Shown here: positions 18,103-28,063 of the stretch, one piece after another | Position numbering within the stretch: the stretch's first letter is position 1 | How the letters are laid out: each line of letters begins with the position of its first letter | Assembly (NCBI GenBank): GCA_031253995.1 | Contig: JAIRVG010000056.1 | Location: 1 to 64,000, forward strand | DNA from: Paucimonas sp. | GTDB taxonomy: Bacteria; Pseudomonadota; Gammaproteobacteria; Pseudomonadales; Pseudomonadaceae | Length of the DNA: 64,000 nucleotides | Reading direction: 5' to 3' | Program-made: the position numbers and the translations under genes | The notes under the pieces: model-generated | What the model saw: the letters and a program-made list of their open reading frames with translations, nothing else | The model's database searches: none | Told to the model about the DNA's origin: nothing

Positions 18103-21100
18103 CTACGGGAACAGCTTCTCACGACCCGGGAACGGCCCGCTGACGATGGAGACCGTCGTAGTCTCACCGGGCGGTGGCGACTGGAACTTCGAGATCACCG
18201 TGTTCGGCCCGGAGTTCATATCCAGCAACAAGCCCAGCAAGTCGAAGGAATCGTCTATCTCGCGGATGACGCCGGTAAACAGGTTCTTCGTTGTATTGCC
18301 CAGTCGCGCCATCATGCTCCCGCCGTGGGAGCCTGACATGCCGACAGCCGCTACGGAGAACGCTGACTCGGGAGGGAGGTAGAAGGGGCTGAGCGCCTTG
18401 TAGGAGCTAACACCCTTGGCTTCTCTCAGGAGGCGAACGCCTTCATTGACGGCGCGTTGGGTAATCATCAGATCCTCAGTCGTCTGGACCACCCTCGTGG
18501 CCGGACGATAGAACCCGTTTTTCAGCCTCTGCGGATGAACCGGTGAACCACGCAGCTTGAAGATGTTGCGAGGTATGCCCTTGAAGCCGTCCAGCATCAT
18601 GGCAATGCCCGCCGCCGCGCCGGCGATGGCGAATGCCTGGCCCCAGGCCTCCAGGGTCTTGGACAGCTCCGGATCGCTTTCGGAAATGATGTACGACGCC
18701 ATGTCAAAGGAGAACGCGATCACCGCCAGCGCCGTGGTGGCCGCCGCCAGCGCGACCGACATCCCCGCCGTGAACGGCGCCAGCACGACGCCCAGCGCGC
18801 CGGTAACGATGCGGAATGCGGTGGTTTCGATGATCGGTACGGTGCTCCAGCGCTCGTATTGGGCGATGACCTCATGGCCGCTGGGGTCGTGCTTGTTGAC
18901 CGGGTCGCCGTCACAGAATACATAGGCGGCGGCTCCTCCAGCCCCGAAGGGACTCAGGCTGTCGCGGCTCAGGAAGCGGCCCGACAAGGCGTCATAAGCT
19001 CGGTAGCCATTGCCCAGGTAGTAAATCTCCCTGCTGCCCAACATTCTTGGCTCCCCCTTGAAGCCCAGCCAGTTTTCCGACTTACCCCCCCTGACCCGCT
19101 TGCCATAAGGGGAGTAGTTGAAGAAGGTAATGCTCTTCGACCCGAGGTCGATACTGGCGACCACCGTGCCCGCGGAATCACGCAGTTCGAAGGAGCGGGT
19201 CGTCTTGTTGTCGTCGCCATCCACCAGAGCGTCCTGCATCAGGCAGGCGCGACTGTCATTGCGCAGTACCAGCGTGCGTTTCGAGTAGCCATCGCTCTTG
19301 CCGCTGTCGCTTTGCACCACCGCATAGGCACAGTCGCCACGGTAGTGATAGGTGTCAGATCTCTTGCTGGTCGAGGTACCACGCACACGTCCCTCGGCGT
19401 CATAAGTGAACGTGTGATCTTCACCATGGGAAAAGACATTGATCTGGCCGTTGGCGTGGTAACTCACTTTGCCGTGTACGTCCGAGGTCAGGCGACCTGC
19501 AGCGTCGCAGGTGACTGGAGTACTGTTCCGCGGATTGTCCAAAGAAGCTTGTTCAGTCAGGACGCCCGGTTTCGAACCGTCGTAGGAGAAAATCGTTCCC
19601 AGCCCGGTGATTATGTTGCCCAGGCTGTCGTAGGTGTATTCATCGTCGCCAGTTGTGCTCGTCCATTTCTTCAAGCGGAGTGAGTCGTCATATTCATAGC
19701 GGTTGAAATATTTCTCCCTTTCCCCCTCCATCAAGAAGCACGCTTTCGTACGTCCATCCGCCAACAGGTGGCGATTGACGGCGAGCGTCTCCAGTCCTGC
19801 GCACGTGAAGTTCCGCGCCGTTTCCTGTCCCAGTTCGTCGTAGACGTAGGTCACCGTCATGGTCATGTTGGCCTTGACCGCCTTGATGGTTTCACTGGTC
19901 AGCAGGCCATTGTCGGCGTAAACGAAGGTGGATTCGCACTGGTTGTTCTTCGAACTGATGACGCGGTCGAAGAAGTCATGCTCGTATTTGGTGGTCTCCC
20001 CGGTCAGATCAGTGAACGACAAGACCCGCCCTCCCGTGCTGAACAGTAGCGTTGATTTCTGGTCGACATTGTCCTGCTTGAGGGTCTGGGTTTCGGTCCG
20101 GGTCGCCGCATCCATGCTGCTTGAATAACCCGTCATCGCCTTGGGCGCCTTGGGTATCGTCTTCAGTGTCGAAACAGTGCTCCCCCCGGTGTAGCTGAAC
20201 TCGGTCTTGGTACCGTTGATGGTCTGGCTGGTGACCCTGTCGAGCAAATCGATACTTTGCTCGCCCAGCGCCATGGAGAATATCTTGTTTTTCTTATCGG
20301 CCCACTCGACCGTGCCCTTGGCCGAAACGGGCGCCAGGGTGGAGGTGTCGTACGCGTTGATCAGGGAAGTTCCGTCACGGGTGGTCTTGAGCAGGCGACC
20401 GGCGCTGTCGTACTCGTACTCGGACGCTGCCCCCAGGCCCGGCGTGACTTTTTTCATCTGCCCATATGCGTCGTGATCGAAGCTGATCTTTTCGGCCTCG
20501 GATTCAAAGTTTTTCTTGTCGATCCTGACGTAGCGTATCGACTTCATCACCCCGTCGGCGGTCATGCCGCGCTCGATCCTGCAGCCGTCACCGTCTGCAT
20601 TGGCATAGCGCTCGGTGAGGGTATTGGAGTCCGAGAGGAACTTGCGGGTGATGCTGAAGGTGCCTTGGTTGAACAACTCGCCCTGGACCTCAGGCGTCAG
20701 GCTCTGGCTGACCTTGTGTGCTTCCTTGCCGGCGCCGTCCTTTAGCACGTTGTCGATGCGGAGCTTGCCGCTGGTACTGTCGTAGCTCCAGGTGGTCTGG
20801 CGCTTGGAGACCAGCTTGTTTTCGGCGCCGTAGTCGTTCTCGACGGCGGTCTTGGCACGTCCGCAGCTGTCATAGGTCCAGCCCCGGGTTTCGAGGAAGG
20901 CGGTGGCATCCTTCGGTTTAACCCACATCGCCACCTTGCGTCCCAGGACATCCTTTTCCAGACGATTGGTGACATTGCCCTCGACCAGTTCGAACAGCCA
21001 GCCCAGCTTGCGCGCCGGGGTCACGGTAGTCTTGCTGTACTGCTTGTCCCCCTTGCTCACCGTCTCGCTGGCCAGGTTGCCTTGGCCATCATAGGTGTAG

Positions 21101-24100
21101 ACGGTCTTGACGCCCTCGCTGTCCGCACTCTCATACAGGCGCCCGGTATGCCGGGAGCGGGTCTGGCTGGACGTGACACTCTCATTCCCGCGCGACACAG
21201 TGGTCTTGATCACCACGCGGGTGGCGTCTTTATCAACCTGGGAATACTCCATCGTGGTGGTTCGCAGCGAGGCCGCCACTTCCTTGCCTTCCTTGTCCAG
21301 TAGAACCCTCTTGATGGACTTGACCGTGCCATACCCTGCCTTGCTGCTGTCAGTGTGATACTCGTAGGTTTCCACCGACATCGAAGCGCTTTTCCAGGTC
21401 CCGAGCTGGTAGCCTGTGCGGTTGACTTCGCTCTGTGCCTTGAGGCTCTCTTTCAACCCGGTGAGCGTGCTCTCGAACGTCTTCTTGCTGTCTTTATCGG
21501 CGCTCGCAATCTCTTTGTTCAAGCTGTCGATAAATTTCTGGGCGGCGGCCGTCGCGACCTTCAGTTGCTTGTCGGCCACGTCGACTTCCTTGTAGTTCGG
21601 CTGCAGTACCGTGAGTTTCTTCTTCAACCGGACCCGGCCATTGATATTTTCGTAGCCGAAATAGGTCAGGCTTTGTGCCTGTTCCACGCCATTGACCTTG
21701 CGGGTCACCAGTTCGGACTCCACGTCACCGGAGAACGGCTGGTCGCTACCGCAATGAACGATATCCACCGGCAAGTTGAACGCATCCTTGGCGTAATCGT
21801 TTTTTGCCGGTTCCATGTTGACCGTGGTCTTCAGGTACGTGCCCCAGGTAAATCCACCCTTCCCACCGATCAGGCAAGCCCAGCCGGTAGGGAAAAGGTA
21901 GTCGAGCGGTTTCAATAGCCAACCCAGGAAGCTGGTGTTCTGGACCTTCTCTTCGCTTTTGGTCACCGTGTACTGTTTGTAGTTGTTGTAATACGTGTAA
22001 CGGGTGATACGGTCGTTCTCGCCTCGGCTGAGTGGATTACCGAGAGCATCGACGATCACGGTCTGGTCCTCCACCTGCACTTCGCCTTCCCACATCTTGG
22101 TGGAGGACACCAGGCATTGTGTCGCCGTATCGAGACCATGGCTGCGTTTGCAAACGACAGGTGCAGTCGAGATGCCATGTTTGTCTTCGCAGGTTTGCTC
22201 ATCGCTGAAGTCATGAGTGCGGGTGAATACGGTTTTCGGCGTGGCGTTCTTGAAGTAGCCGGTCAGCACGCCCCCCTTGTCCGAATAGGTGTATTCATGT
22301 ACCAGATCATCCATACCGGCACCGGGGCAGATAATGTGTTGCTTCACTTTGCCGGCATCATCGTATTCGAGGGTTTCCTTGTAGACCGCCTTGTCGGTCT
22401 CGGTTTTCCCGTTCACGGTGAATGAGTATTGCTGTTCCACCTCAACACTGACGAGTCTGTTGGTATCGTCCGTGGTCACGCAATAGGCCGCCTTGCCATC
22501 GGCGCCCAGGCCATCCACCTCGAACCTGAATTCCGATTTGTCTGGGTTACTGAAAGTCCAGGTGACTTTTTCAGTTGAACTCGCAGGGTATACGACGACT
22601 CCCCTGAGCTTATTACTCCCGCGTGAGTAAATAACCTCAAGCAAAGTATCGCTTTCTTTTATTACTTTGAGGAAATCCACCATCTTGTCTTGGCTGAACT
22701 TGATATCGAGTTGGTTCCCCGATGCAATCGCATAACGAGTGAGCGGCATAATTCCACCTTCATTCGTTCTGCCAGTCAGCATGTAGTCGTCTACTCTTCC
22801 GTCCTTGTACCCTACTGTGAAACCGACGGTTTTCAATTCATCGGACACTCTAGAACGGATCGGCGAAATACAGAAATCGCCACCGTTGATGTCATCCACC
22901 ATGCTCGCATCCACCTTGACTCTGCGACCATCGCGCAACGGCAGTATGAATACCTTGCTAAACCTTCCACCTGGCATGGCGAGATACCGGTTGGTGTTAC
23001 CAAATCTCAAGAAAATTCCATCGTCCAAGGACAGACTGACTTTCAGCGGCTGGCTCAGGCTGTCATCGGCATACAAATCCGCCACCGGGATATTCAACGT
23101 CGGCCCCCCGGTCTGCGCATCCACGGAAATCAACCGCCCCATCGCGGCATAGTGATCGAACAGTTTCTTGTCCTCGCTGATCATCCCCGGCAGCGGCTCT
23201 GCTGCTTCATCGTGAGAACCTATTGCCGCCTCCTGTTCCGCCCCCTGCTTCGCGACATAGCTGAAGCCCGACAGAATCTCCGCCTCCACCACCAGCTCCG
23301 ATCCCGCCGGTGTCCAGAAACAGTTGCCCGAAGCCTTGACCGTGAACGATGTCGCCCCCGCCTCCCCCGCACGCAGGAACTTGCTGCTGGCGTTGATCTG
23401 GTTGCACAGGTCCTGGCTCCACGCCTGCAACCCCATGCGCCCTGGCTCGGGCCAGAACACCAGGCTTTCGAAGATCCGCCCGGTCTTGCCCTTGACCCGG
23501 ATCACCATCTGCTGGTTGGCCTCGAAGCCTTTCGAACCGAGCGCAGGGCCCTTGACCCAGTTCCTGGTGCCCATGGCTGTGTTGAACGCACGCCGGGCGG
23601 GGTCGCATGGCCACAGCACGGTGCACTGTGCGCTGCCGACGGGCACCGGCTCGTCCTTCTTCTGCACGGCGGCTGGCAAGGCCGGGCTGCCGGACGATGC
23701 CACCTCCAGTTTCACCTGCAGGTCCAGGCCGGACCAGACCGGCGACCAGTACAGGTTGCCCTTGATCTCATCCCTGGCCACGCAGCTCTTGCTCCCTTCA
23801 TCCTGGAGCCACGCCTTGATGTAGCGACTCTGCGCGTTGATGTACACCGACAGGTCATGGTGCCATTGGTCGACCTTCAGCCGGTTGGCGACGGGGGTGA
23901 AGTTCAGCGTCTCGCACACGGCGCCCTGGCCGCGGGCATTGATGGTGACCTTCACCCGGTCCTTGGCCTGCAGGTCCAGGGTGGGGTTCACGTCGGTCTC
24001 TTCCAGGATTTCCTCGCTGGCCTCGTCGAGCAGGAAGGCCTTGCAGGCCGAACCGTCGGCAGGGACAACCAGAGGGGAGCGCTCGACCAGGCGGTCGGCG

Positions 24101-24807
24101 TTGTAGTCGAAGACGAACAGCGGCTGCTTCTCGCTGTATCCGACATTGCGGTCGTCTTCGAGATCGGCGTTCACGCTGACGGCCTCGGGGAACCACGACA
24201 CCTTGAAGTCGCCGTTGTACGGCAGCCAGATGGCGTTTTCCGTGGCGCCGGCCTCGGGATGGATGCGTTCGCCAATGGCACGGCCGGCCCGCACGAAGTG
24301 GCTTCGCGCATTGATCTGGGTCGCCAGGTCCCGCGGCCACTGGTGCATGCCGAACCAGTCGAGTTCGACAAGGAAGGTTTCCAGGAGCACGTCGTTCGAG
24401 GTTCGCACGTTTACCCGCATCCGCGTGCCGATGGGCTGGCTGTGGGTCGCATGGAGCGGTATGAAACGGTCGCTGTGGAAGTTCCACACGCCTGGCACGG
24501 TGGTGGTCACCAGCAGGTCGCGGGAGGTCAGGTTCCAGTAGTGATTGCGGTAGCTGCTGTCGAGGATCTGCCAATTGCCGGCAGCGTTTTCCACGCCGGT
24601 ACGGACCAGGGCGGAGTGCGCGTTGATGTAATGGCAGAAGTCCTGAAGCCAGACATACCGGCCACGGTGGTCATTGCAGGCGCGGAAACTGATCTGCTCC
24701 AGCAGGATGTTCAGCGTCTTGTCGAACACGTTGAAGGTGACCATTTCACCCACGTCGAGGTCACGGCCCGACCAGACTTCACCCAGGTCCTTCCAGTTGC
24801 GTTTCAT
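18103..24807 (-). CDS. Giant RHS/YD-repeat protein with N-terminal repeats and an unrecognised C-terminal domain
   Basis: 2234 residues; ATG 24807 follows GGAGGAG. Residues 1-490 hold four copies of a beta-rich unit marked by a W/L-x-x-DL/F...INAxS...(V/I/L)RxG segment near 53-71, 157-175, 314-333 and 462-481. A long YD-repeat shell follows (many YxYDxxGxL-type motifs such as YTYDGQGN, YEYDSAGR, YVYDELGQ). The RHS core near 1915-1978 reads LGNGYRAYDALSGRF, SPFGAGGAAAYVFC and DPSGHE. The last 256 residues (18106-18873) are variable: a hydrophobic hairpin, then a region I cannot assign. No signal peptide is seen. The core resembles TccC-like toxins of Pseudomonas. No immunity-sized gene follows; only a REPIN does. 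Base composition is visibly lower in GC than the neighbours, suggesting transfer. Confidence 0.9.
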   Translation of the reverse strand: MKRNWKDLGEVWSGRDLDVGEMVTFNVFDKTLNILLEQISFRACNDHRGRYVWLQDFCHYINAHSALVRTGVENAAGNWQILDSSYRNHYWNLTSRDLLVTTTVPGVWNFHSDRFIPLHATHSQPIGTRMRVNVRTSNDVLLETFLVELDWFGMHQWPRDLATQINARSHFVRAGRAIGERIHPEAGATENAIWLPYNGDFKVSWFPEAVSVNADLEDDRNVGYSEKQPLFVFDYNADRLVERSPLVVPADGSACKAFLLDEASEEILEETDVNPTLDLQAKDRVKVTINARGQGAVCETLNFTPVANRLKVDQWHHDLSVYINAQSRYIKAWLQDEGSKSCVARDEIKGNLYWSPVWSGLDLQVKLEVASSGSPALPAAVQKKDEPVPVGSAQCTVLWPCDPARRAFNTAMGTRNWVKGPALGSKGFEANQQMVIRVKGKTGRIFESLVFWPEPGRMGLQAWSQDLCNQINASSKFLRAGEAGATSFTVKASGNCFWTPAGSELVVEAEILSGFSYVAKQGAEQEAAIGSHDEAAEPLPGMISEDKKLFDHYAAMGRLISVDAQTGGPTLNIPVADLYADDSLSQPLKVSLSLDDGIFLRFGNTNRYLAMPGGRFSKVFILPLRDGRRVKVDASMVDDINGGDFCISPIRSRVSDELKTVGFTVGYKDGRVDDYMLTGRTNEGGIMPLTRYAIASGNQLDIKFSQDKMVDFLKVIKESDTLLEVIYSRGSNKLRGVVVYPASSTEKVTWTFSNPDKSEFRFEVDGLGADGKAAYCVTTDDTNRLVSVEVEQQYSFTVNGKTETDKAVYKETLEYDDAGKVKQHIICPGAGMDDLVHEYTYSDKGGVLTGYFKNATPKTVFTRTHDFSDEQTCEDKHGISTAPVVCKRSHGLDTATQCLVSSTKMWEGEVQVEDQTVIVDALGNPLSRGENDRITRYTYYNNYKQYTVTKSEEKVQNTSFLGWLLKPLDYLFPTGWACLIGGKGGFTWGTYLKTTVNMEPAKNDYAKDAFNLPVDIVHCGSDQPFSGDVESELVTRKVNGVEQAQSLTYFGYENINGRVRLKKKLTVLQPNYKEVDVADKQLKVATAAAQKFIDSLNKEIASADKDSKKTFESTLTGLKESLKAQSEVNRTGYQLGTWKSASMSVETYEYHTDSSKAGYGTVKSIKRVLLDKEGKEVAASLRTTTMEYSQVDKDATRVVIKTTVSRGNESVTSSQTRSRHTGRLYESADSEGVKTVYTYDGQGNLASETVSKGDKQYSKTTVTPARKLGWLFELVEGNVTNRLEKDVLGRKVAMWVKPKDATAFLETRGWTYDSCGRAKTAVENDYGAENKLVSKRQTTWSYDSTSGKLRIDNVLKDGAGKEAHKVSQSLTPEVQGELFNQGTFSITRKFLSDSNTLTERYANADGDGCRIERGMTADGVMKSIRYVRIDKKNFESEAEKISFDHDAYGQMKKVTPGLGAASEYEYDSAGRLLKTTRDGTSLINAYDTSTLAPVSAKGTVEWADKKNKIFSMALGEQSIDLLDRVTSQTINGTKTEFSYTGGSTVSTLKTIPKAPKAMTGYSSSMDAATRTETQTLKQDNVDQKSTLLFSTGGRVLSFTDLTGETTKYEHDFFDRVISSKNNQCESTFVYADNGLLTSETIKAVKANMTMTVTYVYDELGQETARNFTCAGLETLAVNRHLLADGRTKACFLMEGEREKYFNRYEYDDSLRLKKWTSTTGDDEYTYDSLGNIITGLGTIFSYDGSKPGVLTEQASLDNPRNSTPVTCDAAGRLTSDVHGKVSYHANGQINVFSHGEDHTFTYDAEGRVRGTSTSKRSDTYHYRGDCAYAVVQSDSGKSDGYSKRTLVLRNDSRACLMQDALVDGDDNKTTRSFELRDSAGTVVASIDLGSKSITFFNYSPYGKRVRGGKSENWLGFKGEPRMLGSREIYYLGNGYRAYDALSGRFLSRDSLSPFGAGGAAAYVFCDGDPVNKHDPSGHEVIAQYERWSTVPIIETTAFRIVTGALGVVLAPFTAGMSVALAAATTALAVIAFSFDMASYIISESDPELSKTLEAWGQAFAIAGAAAGIAMMLDGFKGIPRNIFKLRGSPVHPQRLKNGFYRPATRVVQTTEDLMITQRAVNEGVRLLREAKGVSSYKALSPFYLPPESAFSVAAVGMSGSHGGSMMARLGNTTKNLFTGVIREIDDSFDLLGLLLDMNSGPNTVISKFQSPPPGETTTVSIVSGPFPGREKLFP

Positions 24808-24925
24808 GCGCGCACTCCTCCGGCAGGCATCGACGCAACGCCACCCGGGCATCGCCGTACCGACGCACACCTCATGGTTGAGAACAATGAATACTGGAGT
24901 AACGGTAGTGAGAGCCTGTCCCCCG

Positions 24926-24947
24926 CACAACTGACAGAAATATCAGG
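24926..24947 (-). promoter_or_regulatory. Shared promoter box upstream of the RHS gene
   Basis: CACAACTGACAGAAAT followed by ATCAGG, about 120 bases before the RHS start. The same box, read on the same strand relative to its gene, is found before both secreted paralogues at 39205-39225 and 42259-42280. It is probably an activator site. Confidence 0.65.
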
Positions 24948-24983
24948 TGGGGGGATATACAGGGGTCGCGGGAAGGAGGTGTT

Positions 24984-25814
24984 TCAGGCAGGCGTCCACA
25001 GTCCCATTTCACGGGCAAAGGCTTGCGCGGCGATCGTACGTTTCTGGTACGCGGGGGCGCGCTCGTCGGTGGCCAGCCAGAGCATCACCGCCGCCGGCAC
25101 TTGCGGCGGCGCACTGCCGGCGCGCAGGGCGATCAGGCCCTTGTCGCCGATGGTGGCCTTGAGCGCGTCGGTGGTGACCACGCCGGGGTTGAGGGTGTAG
25201 GCGCGGATGCCGGCGTCACCCAGTTCCGTGGCGACGATGCCGGACAGGCGCGACACCGCCGCCTTGCCGGCGCCATAGGCATAGCCCCAGCCACCCTTTT
25301 GCGCCGCCACCGGCGGATCGCTTTCGCCGGCGCCGGAGGTGACGTTGATCACCACCCCGCCGCCCTGCTCCACCATCACCTGCGTCACCGCACGGGTGAG
25401 CAGGAACGGGGTGAGGATGTAGCCGTGGAACATGCGTTCCAGGGTCTCGGGCTGCAGGGCCATGAAGCCGGCATTGAGGTCGCTGCCCTGGTAGATGGCG
25501 TTGTTGACCAGCACGTCGATGCGGCCGAATTCGCCGAGCACCGTCCGGCAGGCGGCCAGGGCCGTGGCGCTGTCGAGCAGGTCCATGGGCACCACCAGGG
25601 CCTGGCGGCCCAGCGCACGGATCTCGGCAGCGGTGCCGTTGAGACTGCCGGGCAGCGGCGCGCCACTGGCGTCGCGCAGGGCGTGGGGATGCTGCTCGCC
25701 CTCGTCGACGGTGCGGGCGCTGATGGCCACGTCGTAGCCGGCGGCGGCGAAGGCCAGCGCGGCGGCGCGGCCGATGCCGCGGCTGGCGCCGGTGATGAAG
25801 GCAACCTTGTTCAT
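24984..25814 (-). CDS. Short-chain dehydrogenase/reductase
   Basis: 276 residues; ATG 25814 follows GAGGAG. TGASRGIG cofactor loop near 8-15, VNNAIYQG near 105, Ser in NVTSGAG and YGAGK as the YxxxK motif. It has an insertion around residues 38-58 (EGEQHPHALRDASGAPLPG) lengthening it relative to usual 250-residue SDRs. It lies nine bases after a 3-alpha-hydroxysteroid-dehydrogenase-like SDR in a minus-strand operon headed by a LuxR-type regulator. Oxidation of a hydroxyl on a bulky alicyclic substrate is plausible but not shown. Confidence 0.88.
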   Translation of the reverse strand: MNKVAFITGASRGIGRAAALAFAAAGYDVAISARTVDEGEQHPHALRDASGAPLPGSLNGTAAEIRALGRQALVVPMDLLDSATALAACRTVLGEFGRIDVLVNNAIYQGSDLNAGFMALQPETLERMFHGYILTPFLLTRAVTQVMVEQGGGVVINVTSGAGESDPPVAAQKGGWGYAYGAGKAAVSRLSGIVATELGDAGIRAYTLNPGVVTTDALKATIGDKGLIALRAGSAPPQVPAAVMLWLATDERAPAYQKRTIAAQAFAREMGLWTPA

Positions 25815-25823
25815 GCGTACTCC

Positions 25824-26591
25824 TCAGACCCGTTGCGGGCGGACCATGGCGTCCATGCCGCCGTCGATATACATCACCCCGCCATGGATGAAGCCGGCCT
25901 GCTCGGACTGCAGGAAGGCGATCAGCGCGGCGATTTCCTCAGGGTGACCGTTACGACCCAGCGGCGCGACGAAGTCACGCACCGCCTGGCCGAAGCGCGG
26001 GTCGTTGCGCGAGGCGTCGTGCAGCGGGGTTTCCACGGCGCCGGGGGCGACCACGTTGAGACGGATGCCCTTGGCGCCCCAGGCCGAGGCCAGGCGGCGG
26101 GCATGGTGGGTGATGGCGTACTTGGAGCAGGCGTAGGCGACCTGCGGTTCGCCGAGGGTGTCGGCGAGGTCACGGGCGCGGGCTTCGTCGTTGGCCAGCA
26201 TGGCCTGGGTCATGGCTTCGTTTTCTGCGCCGGGGCGGATCGCGGCGACCGAGCCGATGACCAGGGCGGCGGGATTGTGGCCTTTGCCCAGGGCGTCTTC
26301 GAGGCCGGCGAGAAGCTGGCTGACGCCGAAATGGTTGATCGCCACGATCAGGCCGCAGGACGGCGCGGTAACGCCGACGCCGGCGCAGCAGACCAGGCCG
26401 TCGAGCACACCGCCACTGAGCTGGAGCGCCTGGGCGATGGCGGATTCGCGACCTTCGGGAGTGGAGAGGTCGGCGCTGATGTCGGCGTTGCCGCGGTCGA
26501 TGCCGATGATCCGGTGGCCCGCGGCGCTCAGGGCGCTGGCGACGGCGGCGCCGATGCCGGAGGCGGAGCCGGTGATGACGGTGGTGGGCAT
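25824..26591 (-). CDS. SDR resembling 3-alpha-hydroxysteroid dehydrogenase/carbonyl reductase (HsdA-like)
   Basis: 255 residues; ATG 26591 follows AAGGA. The architecture closely follows what I recall of Comamonas testosteroni HsdA: a short N-terminal TGSASGIG loop, GIDRGNADISADLSTPEGR, a cysteine-containing DGLVCCAGVG, NHFGVSQLL, VIGSVAA as the Ser site, YACSKYA as YxxxK and the tail YIDGGMDAMVRPQ. HsdA-type enzymes interconvert 3-hydroxy and 3-keto steroids and reduce xenobiotic carbonyls. The neighbours (TeiR-like regulator, MMPL transporter, meta-pathway enzymes) agree with steroid or terpenoid use. The exact substrate is inference. Confidence 0.82.
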   Translation of the reverse strand: MPTTVITGSASGIGAAVASALSAAGHRIIGIDRGNADISADLSTPEGRESAIAQALQLSGGVLDGLVCCAGVGVTAPSCGLIVAINHFGVSQLLAGLEDALGKGHNPAALVIGSVAAIRPGAENEAMTQAMLANDEARARDLADTLGEPQVAYACSKYAITHHARRLASAWGAKGIRLNVVAPGAVETPLHDASRNDPRFGQAVRDFVAPLGRNGHPEEIAALIAFLQSEQAGFIHGGVMYIDGGMDAMVRPQRV

Positions 26592-26683
26592 GCTGGATTC
26601 CTTACCGATTTGTGGTGTCTGGGCGAAACAGTCCCATCATCGAAGGGCCGAACGGGTAAAACATCGTCCGGCCAGACTAGGAA

Positions 26684-27919
26684 TCAGGCGCGCCTGGCGA
26701 TCGGCACCGCCAGCTGCGGCGGCGGCACCTTGACCTTTCCCGGCGCCTTCAGCGGCATCTTCGGCTTGCCCAGCGCCACCACGCTGTTGAGCAGGATGCG
26801 CACCAGCTCGGTCTGCCTGCGCACGCCAGTCTTGGAGAAGATCGAGCGCAGGTGCGCCCGCGCGGTGTTGCGGCGGATGTTCAGCACTTCCGCCGCCTCT
26901 TCCAGGGACAAGCCGTTGGCCAGTTCCATGGCCAGCGCCGTCTCGGCCTTGGTCAGGTTGAACAGCTGCTTGGTCACCAGGTCACTGGCCAGCGACTTGC
27001 TCGCGGCATCGCGGATATACACCAGCGCCGCCGGCTTGCCCTTCTCTTCCGCCCAGTCCAGCGACGGGATCGGCTCCACCACCAGGCCCAGGTTGACCAG
27101 CCCGGATGGCCGGGTCACCGACATCGCCTCGGCGCTCTTCGGCGCATCCGGGGAGAACGCGGCGCGGATCAGCCGTTGCAGCTCGCGGTTGTCGCTCGGG
27201 TAGGTGGCCTCCAGGCGCCCGCCCACCAGCTTGAGGCCGTCGGCCTGGGCCAGCAGGTCCTGGGCCACCGGGTTGACCCGCAGCACGCTGCCGCTCTCGT
27301 CGAGGATCAGGGTCGCCACCGAGAGCCGGCTGATGGCCTGGGAATACAGCTCGCTGAGGGATTCGCTGCGGTCCAGCAGGTTGTGCATCTGCATGCCGCG
27401 CCGCAGGTGCGGCAGGAACATCGCGCACAGCGCCCGGTCATGCCGGCTGAACGCCGGGGCGCGCTTGGGCCGGGTGATGCGTAGGCGCAGCTTGCCGCCG
27501 TCTGGGGTGGAGATGTCGGCGCCCATCACGTGGTAGACGTCCTGCGGGCCGCAGAACATCTTGAAGTAGGCCGAGTGTTCCCACTGCTCCGGGCTGAGCA
27601 CGTCGTCCACGGTGAACACGTAGTCCTGGGGCAGGTTGGTGAAGGGGGTCTGGGTTTGCGGGTAGGTCATGTAGCTGACTTCACCGGCACCCTCGATATC
27701 GCCGACGATGATCATCAGGCCCATGTCCGGCTGGTCCGGCACGCGCAGGATCAGGGTGACGTAGTTGGCGCCGTAGAGGTCGCGGAAGCTGGTGAGGGCC
27801 TTGGCCATGCGCCGTGGATCGATGGCGCCATCGTAGACCTCGCTGACCAGGCGATCGTAGTGGGCCAGGTCGAGGCCCAGCGCGTCCAGGCCTTCCTGGG
27901 TGAGTACCGGATTCTCCAC
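26684..27919 (-). CDS. LuxR-family transcriptional regulator (TeiR-like layout)
   Basis: 411 residues from GTG 27919, which follows AGGAAA; a longer frame upstream has no ribosome site. Residues 1-200 are a sensory part without receiver motifs; 215-310 look PAS-like (ATLILDESGSVLRVNPVAQDLL is its start). The C-terminal LuxR helix-turn-helix (LTKAETALAMELANG, RRNTARAHLRSIFSKTG) is clear, followed by a Pro/Lys-rich tail. Regulators of this layout, such as TeiR of C. testosteroni, control steroid catabolism. Its place at the head of the two SDR genes suggests it regulates them. The 144 bases upstream, towards the transporter gene, hold no feature I can support. Confidence 0.78.
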   Translation of the reverse strand: MENPVLTQEGLDALGLDLAHYDRLVSEVYDGAIDPRRMAKALTSFRDLYGANYVTLILRVPDQPDMGLMIIVGDIEGAGEVSYMTYPQTQTPFTNLPQDYVFTVDDVLSPEQWEHSAYFKMFCGPQDVYHVMGADISTPDGGKLRLRITRPKRAPAFSRHDRALCAMFLPHLRRGMQMHNLLDRSESLSELYSQAISRLSVATLILDESGSVLRVNPVAQDLLAQADGLKLVGGRLEATYPSDNRELQRLIRAAFSPDAPKSAEAMSVTRPSGLVNLGLVVEPIPSLDWAEEKGKPAALVYIRDAASKSLASDLVTKQLFNLTKAETALAMELANGLSLEEAAEVLNIRRNTARAHLRSIFSKTGVRRQTELVRILLNSVVALGKPKMPLKAPGKVKVPPPQLAVPIARRA

Positions 27920-28063
27920 AGTCTTTTCCTCGCTCGGGTAAGGCCGTGGCCTGCCCTTGTTGTTTTTATGAGTTCGGCTGCTGCACGTGTTGCAAGGCGG
28001 GACTCCAGGGGAGCCGCGCCACAGTCTCGCTGTCTCGCGGAACGCCCACAATAGGGCGCTCCC

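Noticed and set aside
18103..18500. Frameshift at the RHS end
   Set aside because: The frame is open and continuous from the core to the final stop; the divergent tail is normal for RHS proteins.
22690..25200. Plus-strand open frame opposite the N-terminal part of the RHS gene
   Set aside because: The minus strand has a good ribosome site, consistent repeats and an RHS core; the plus-strand frame has none.
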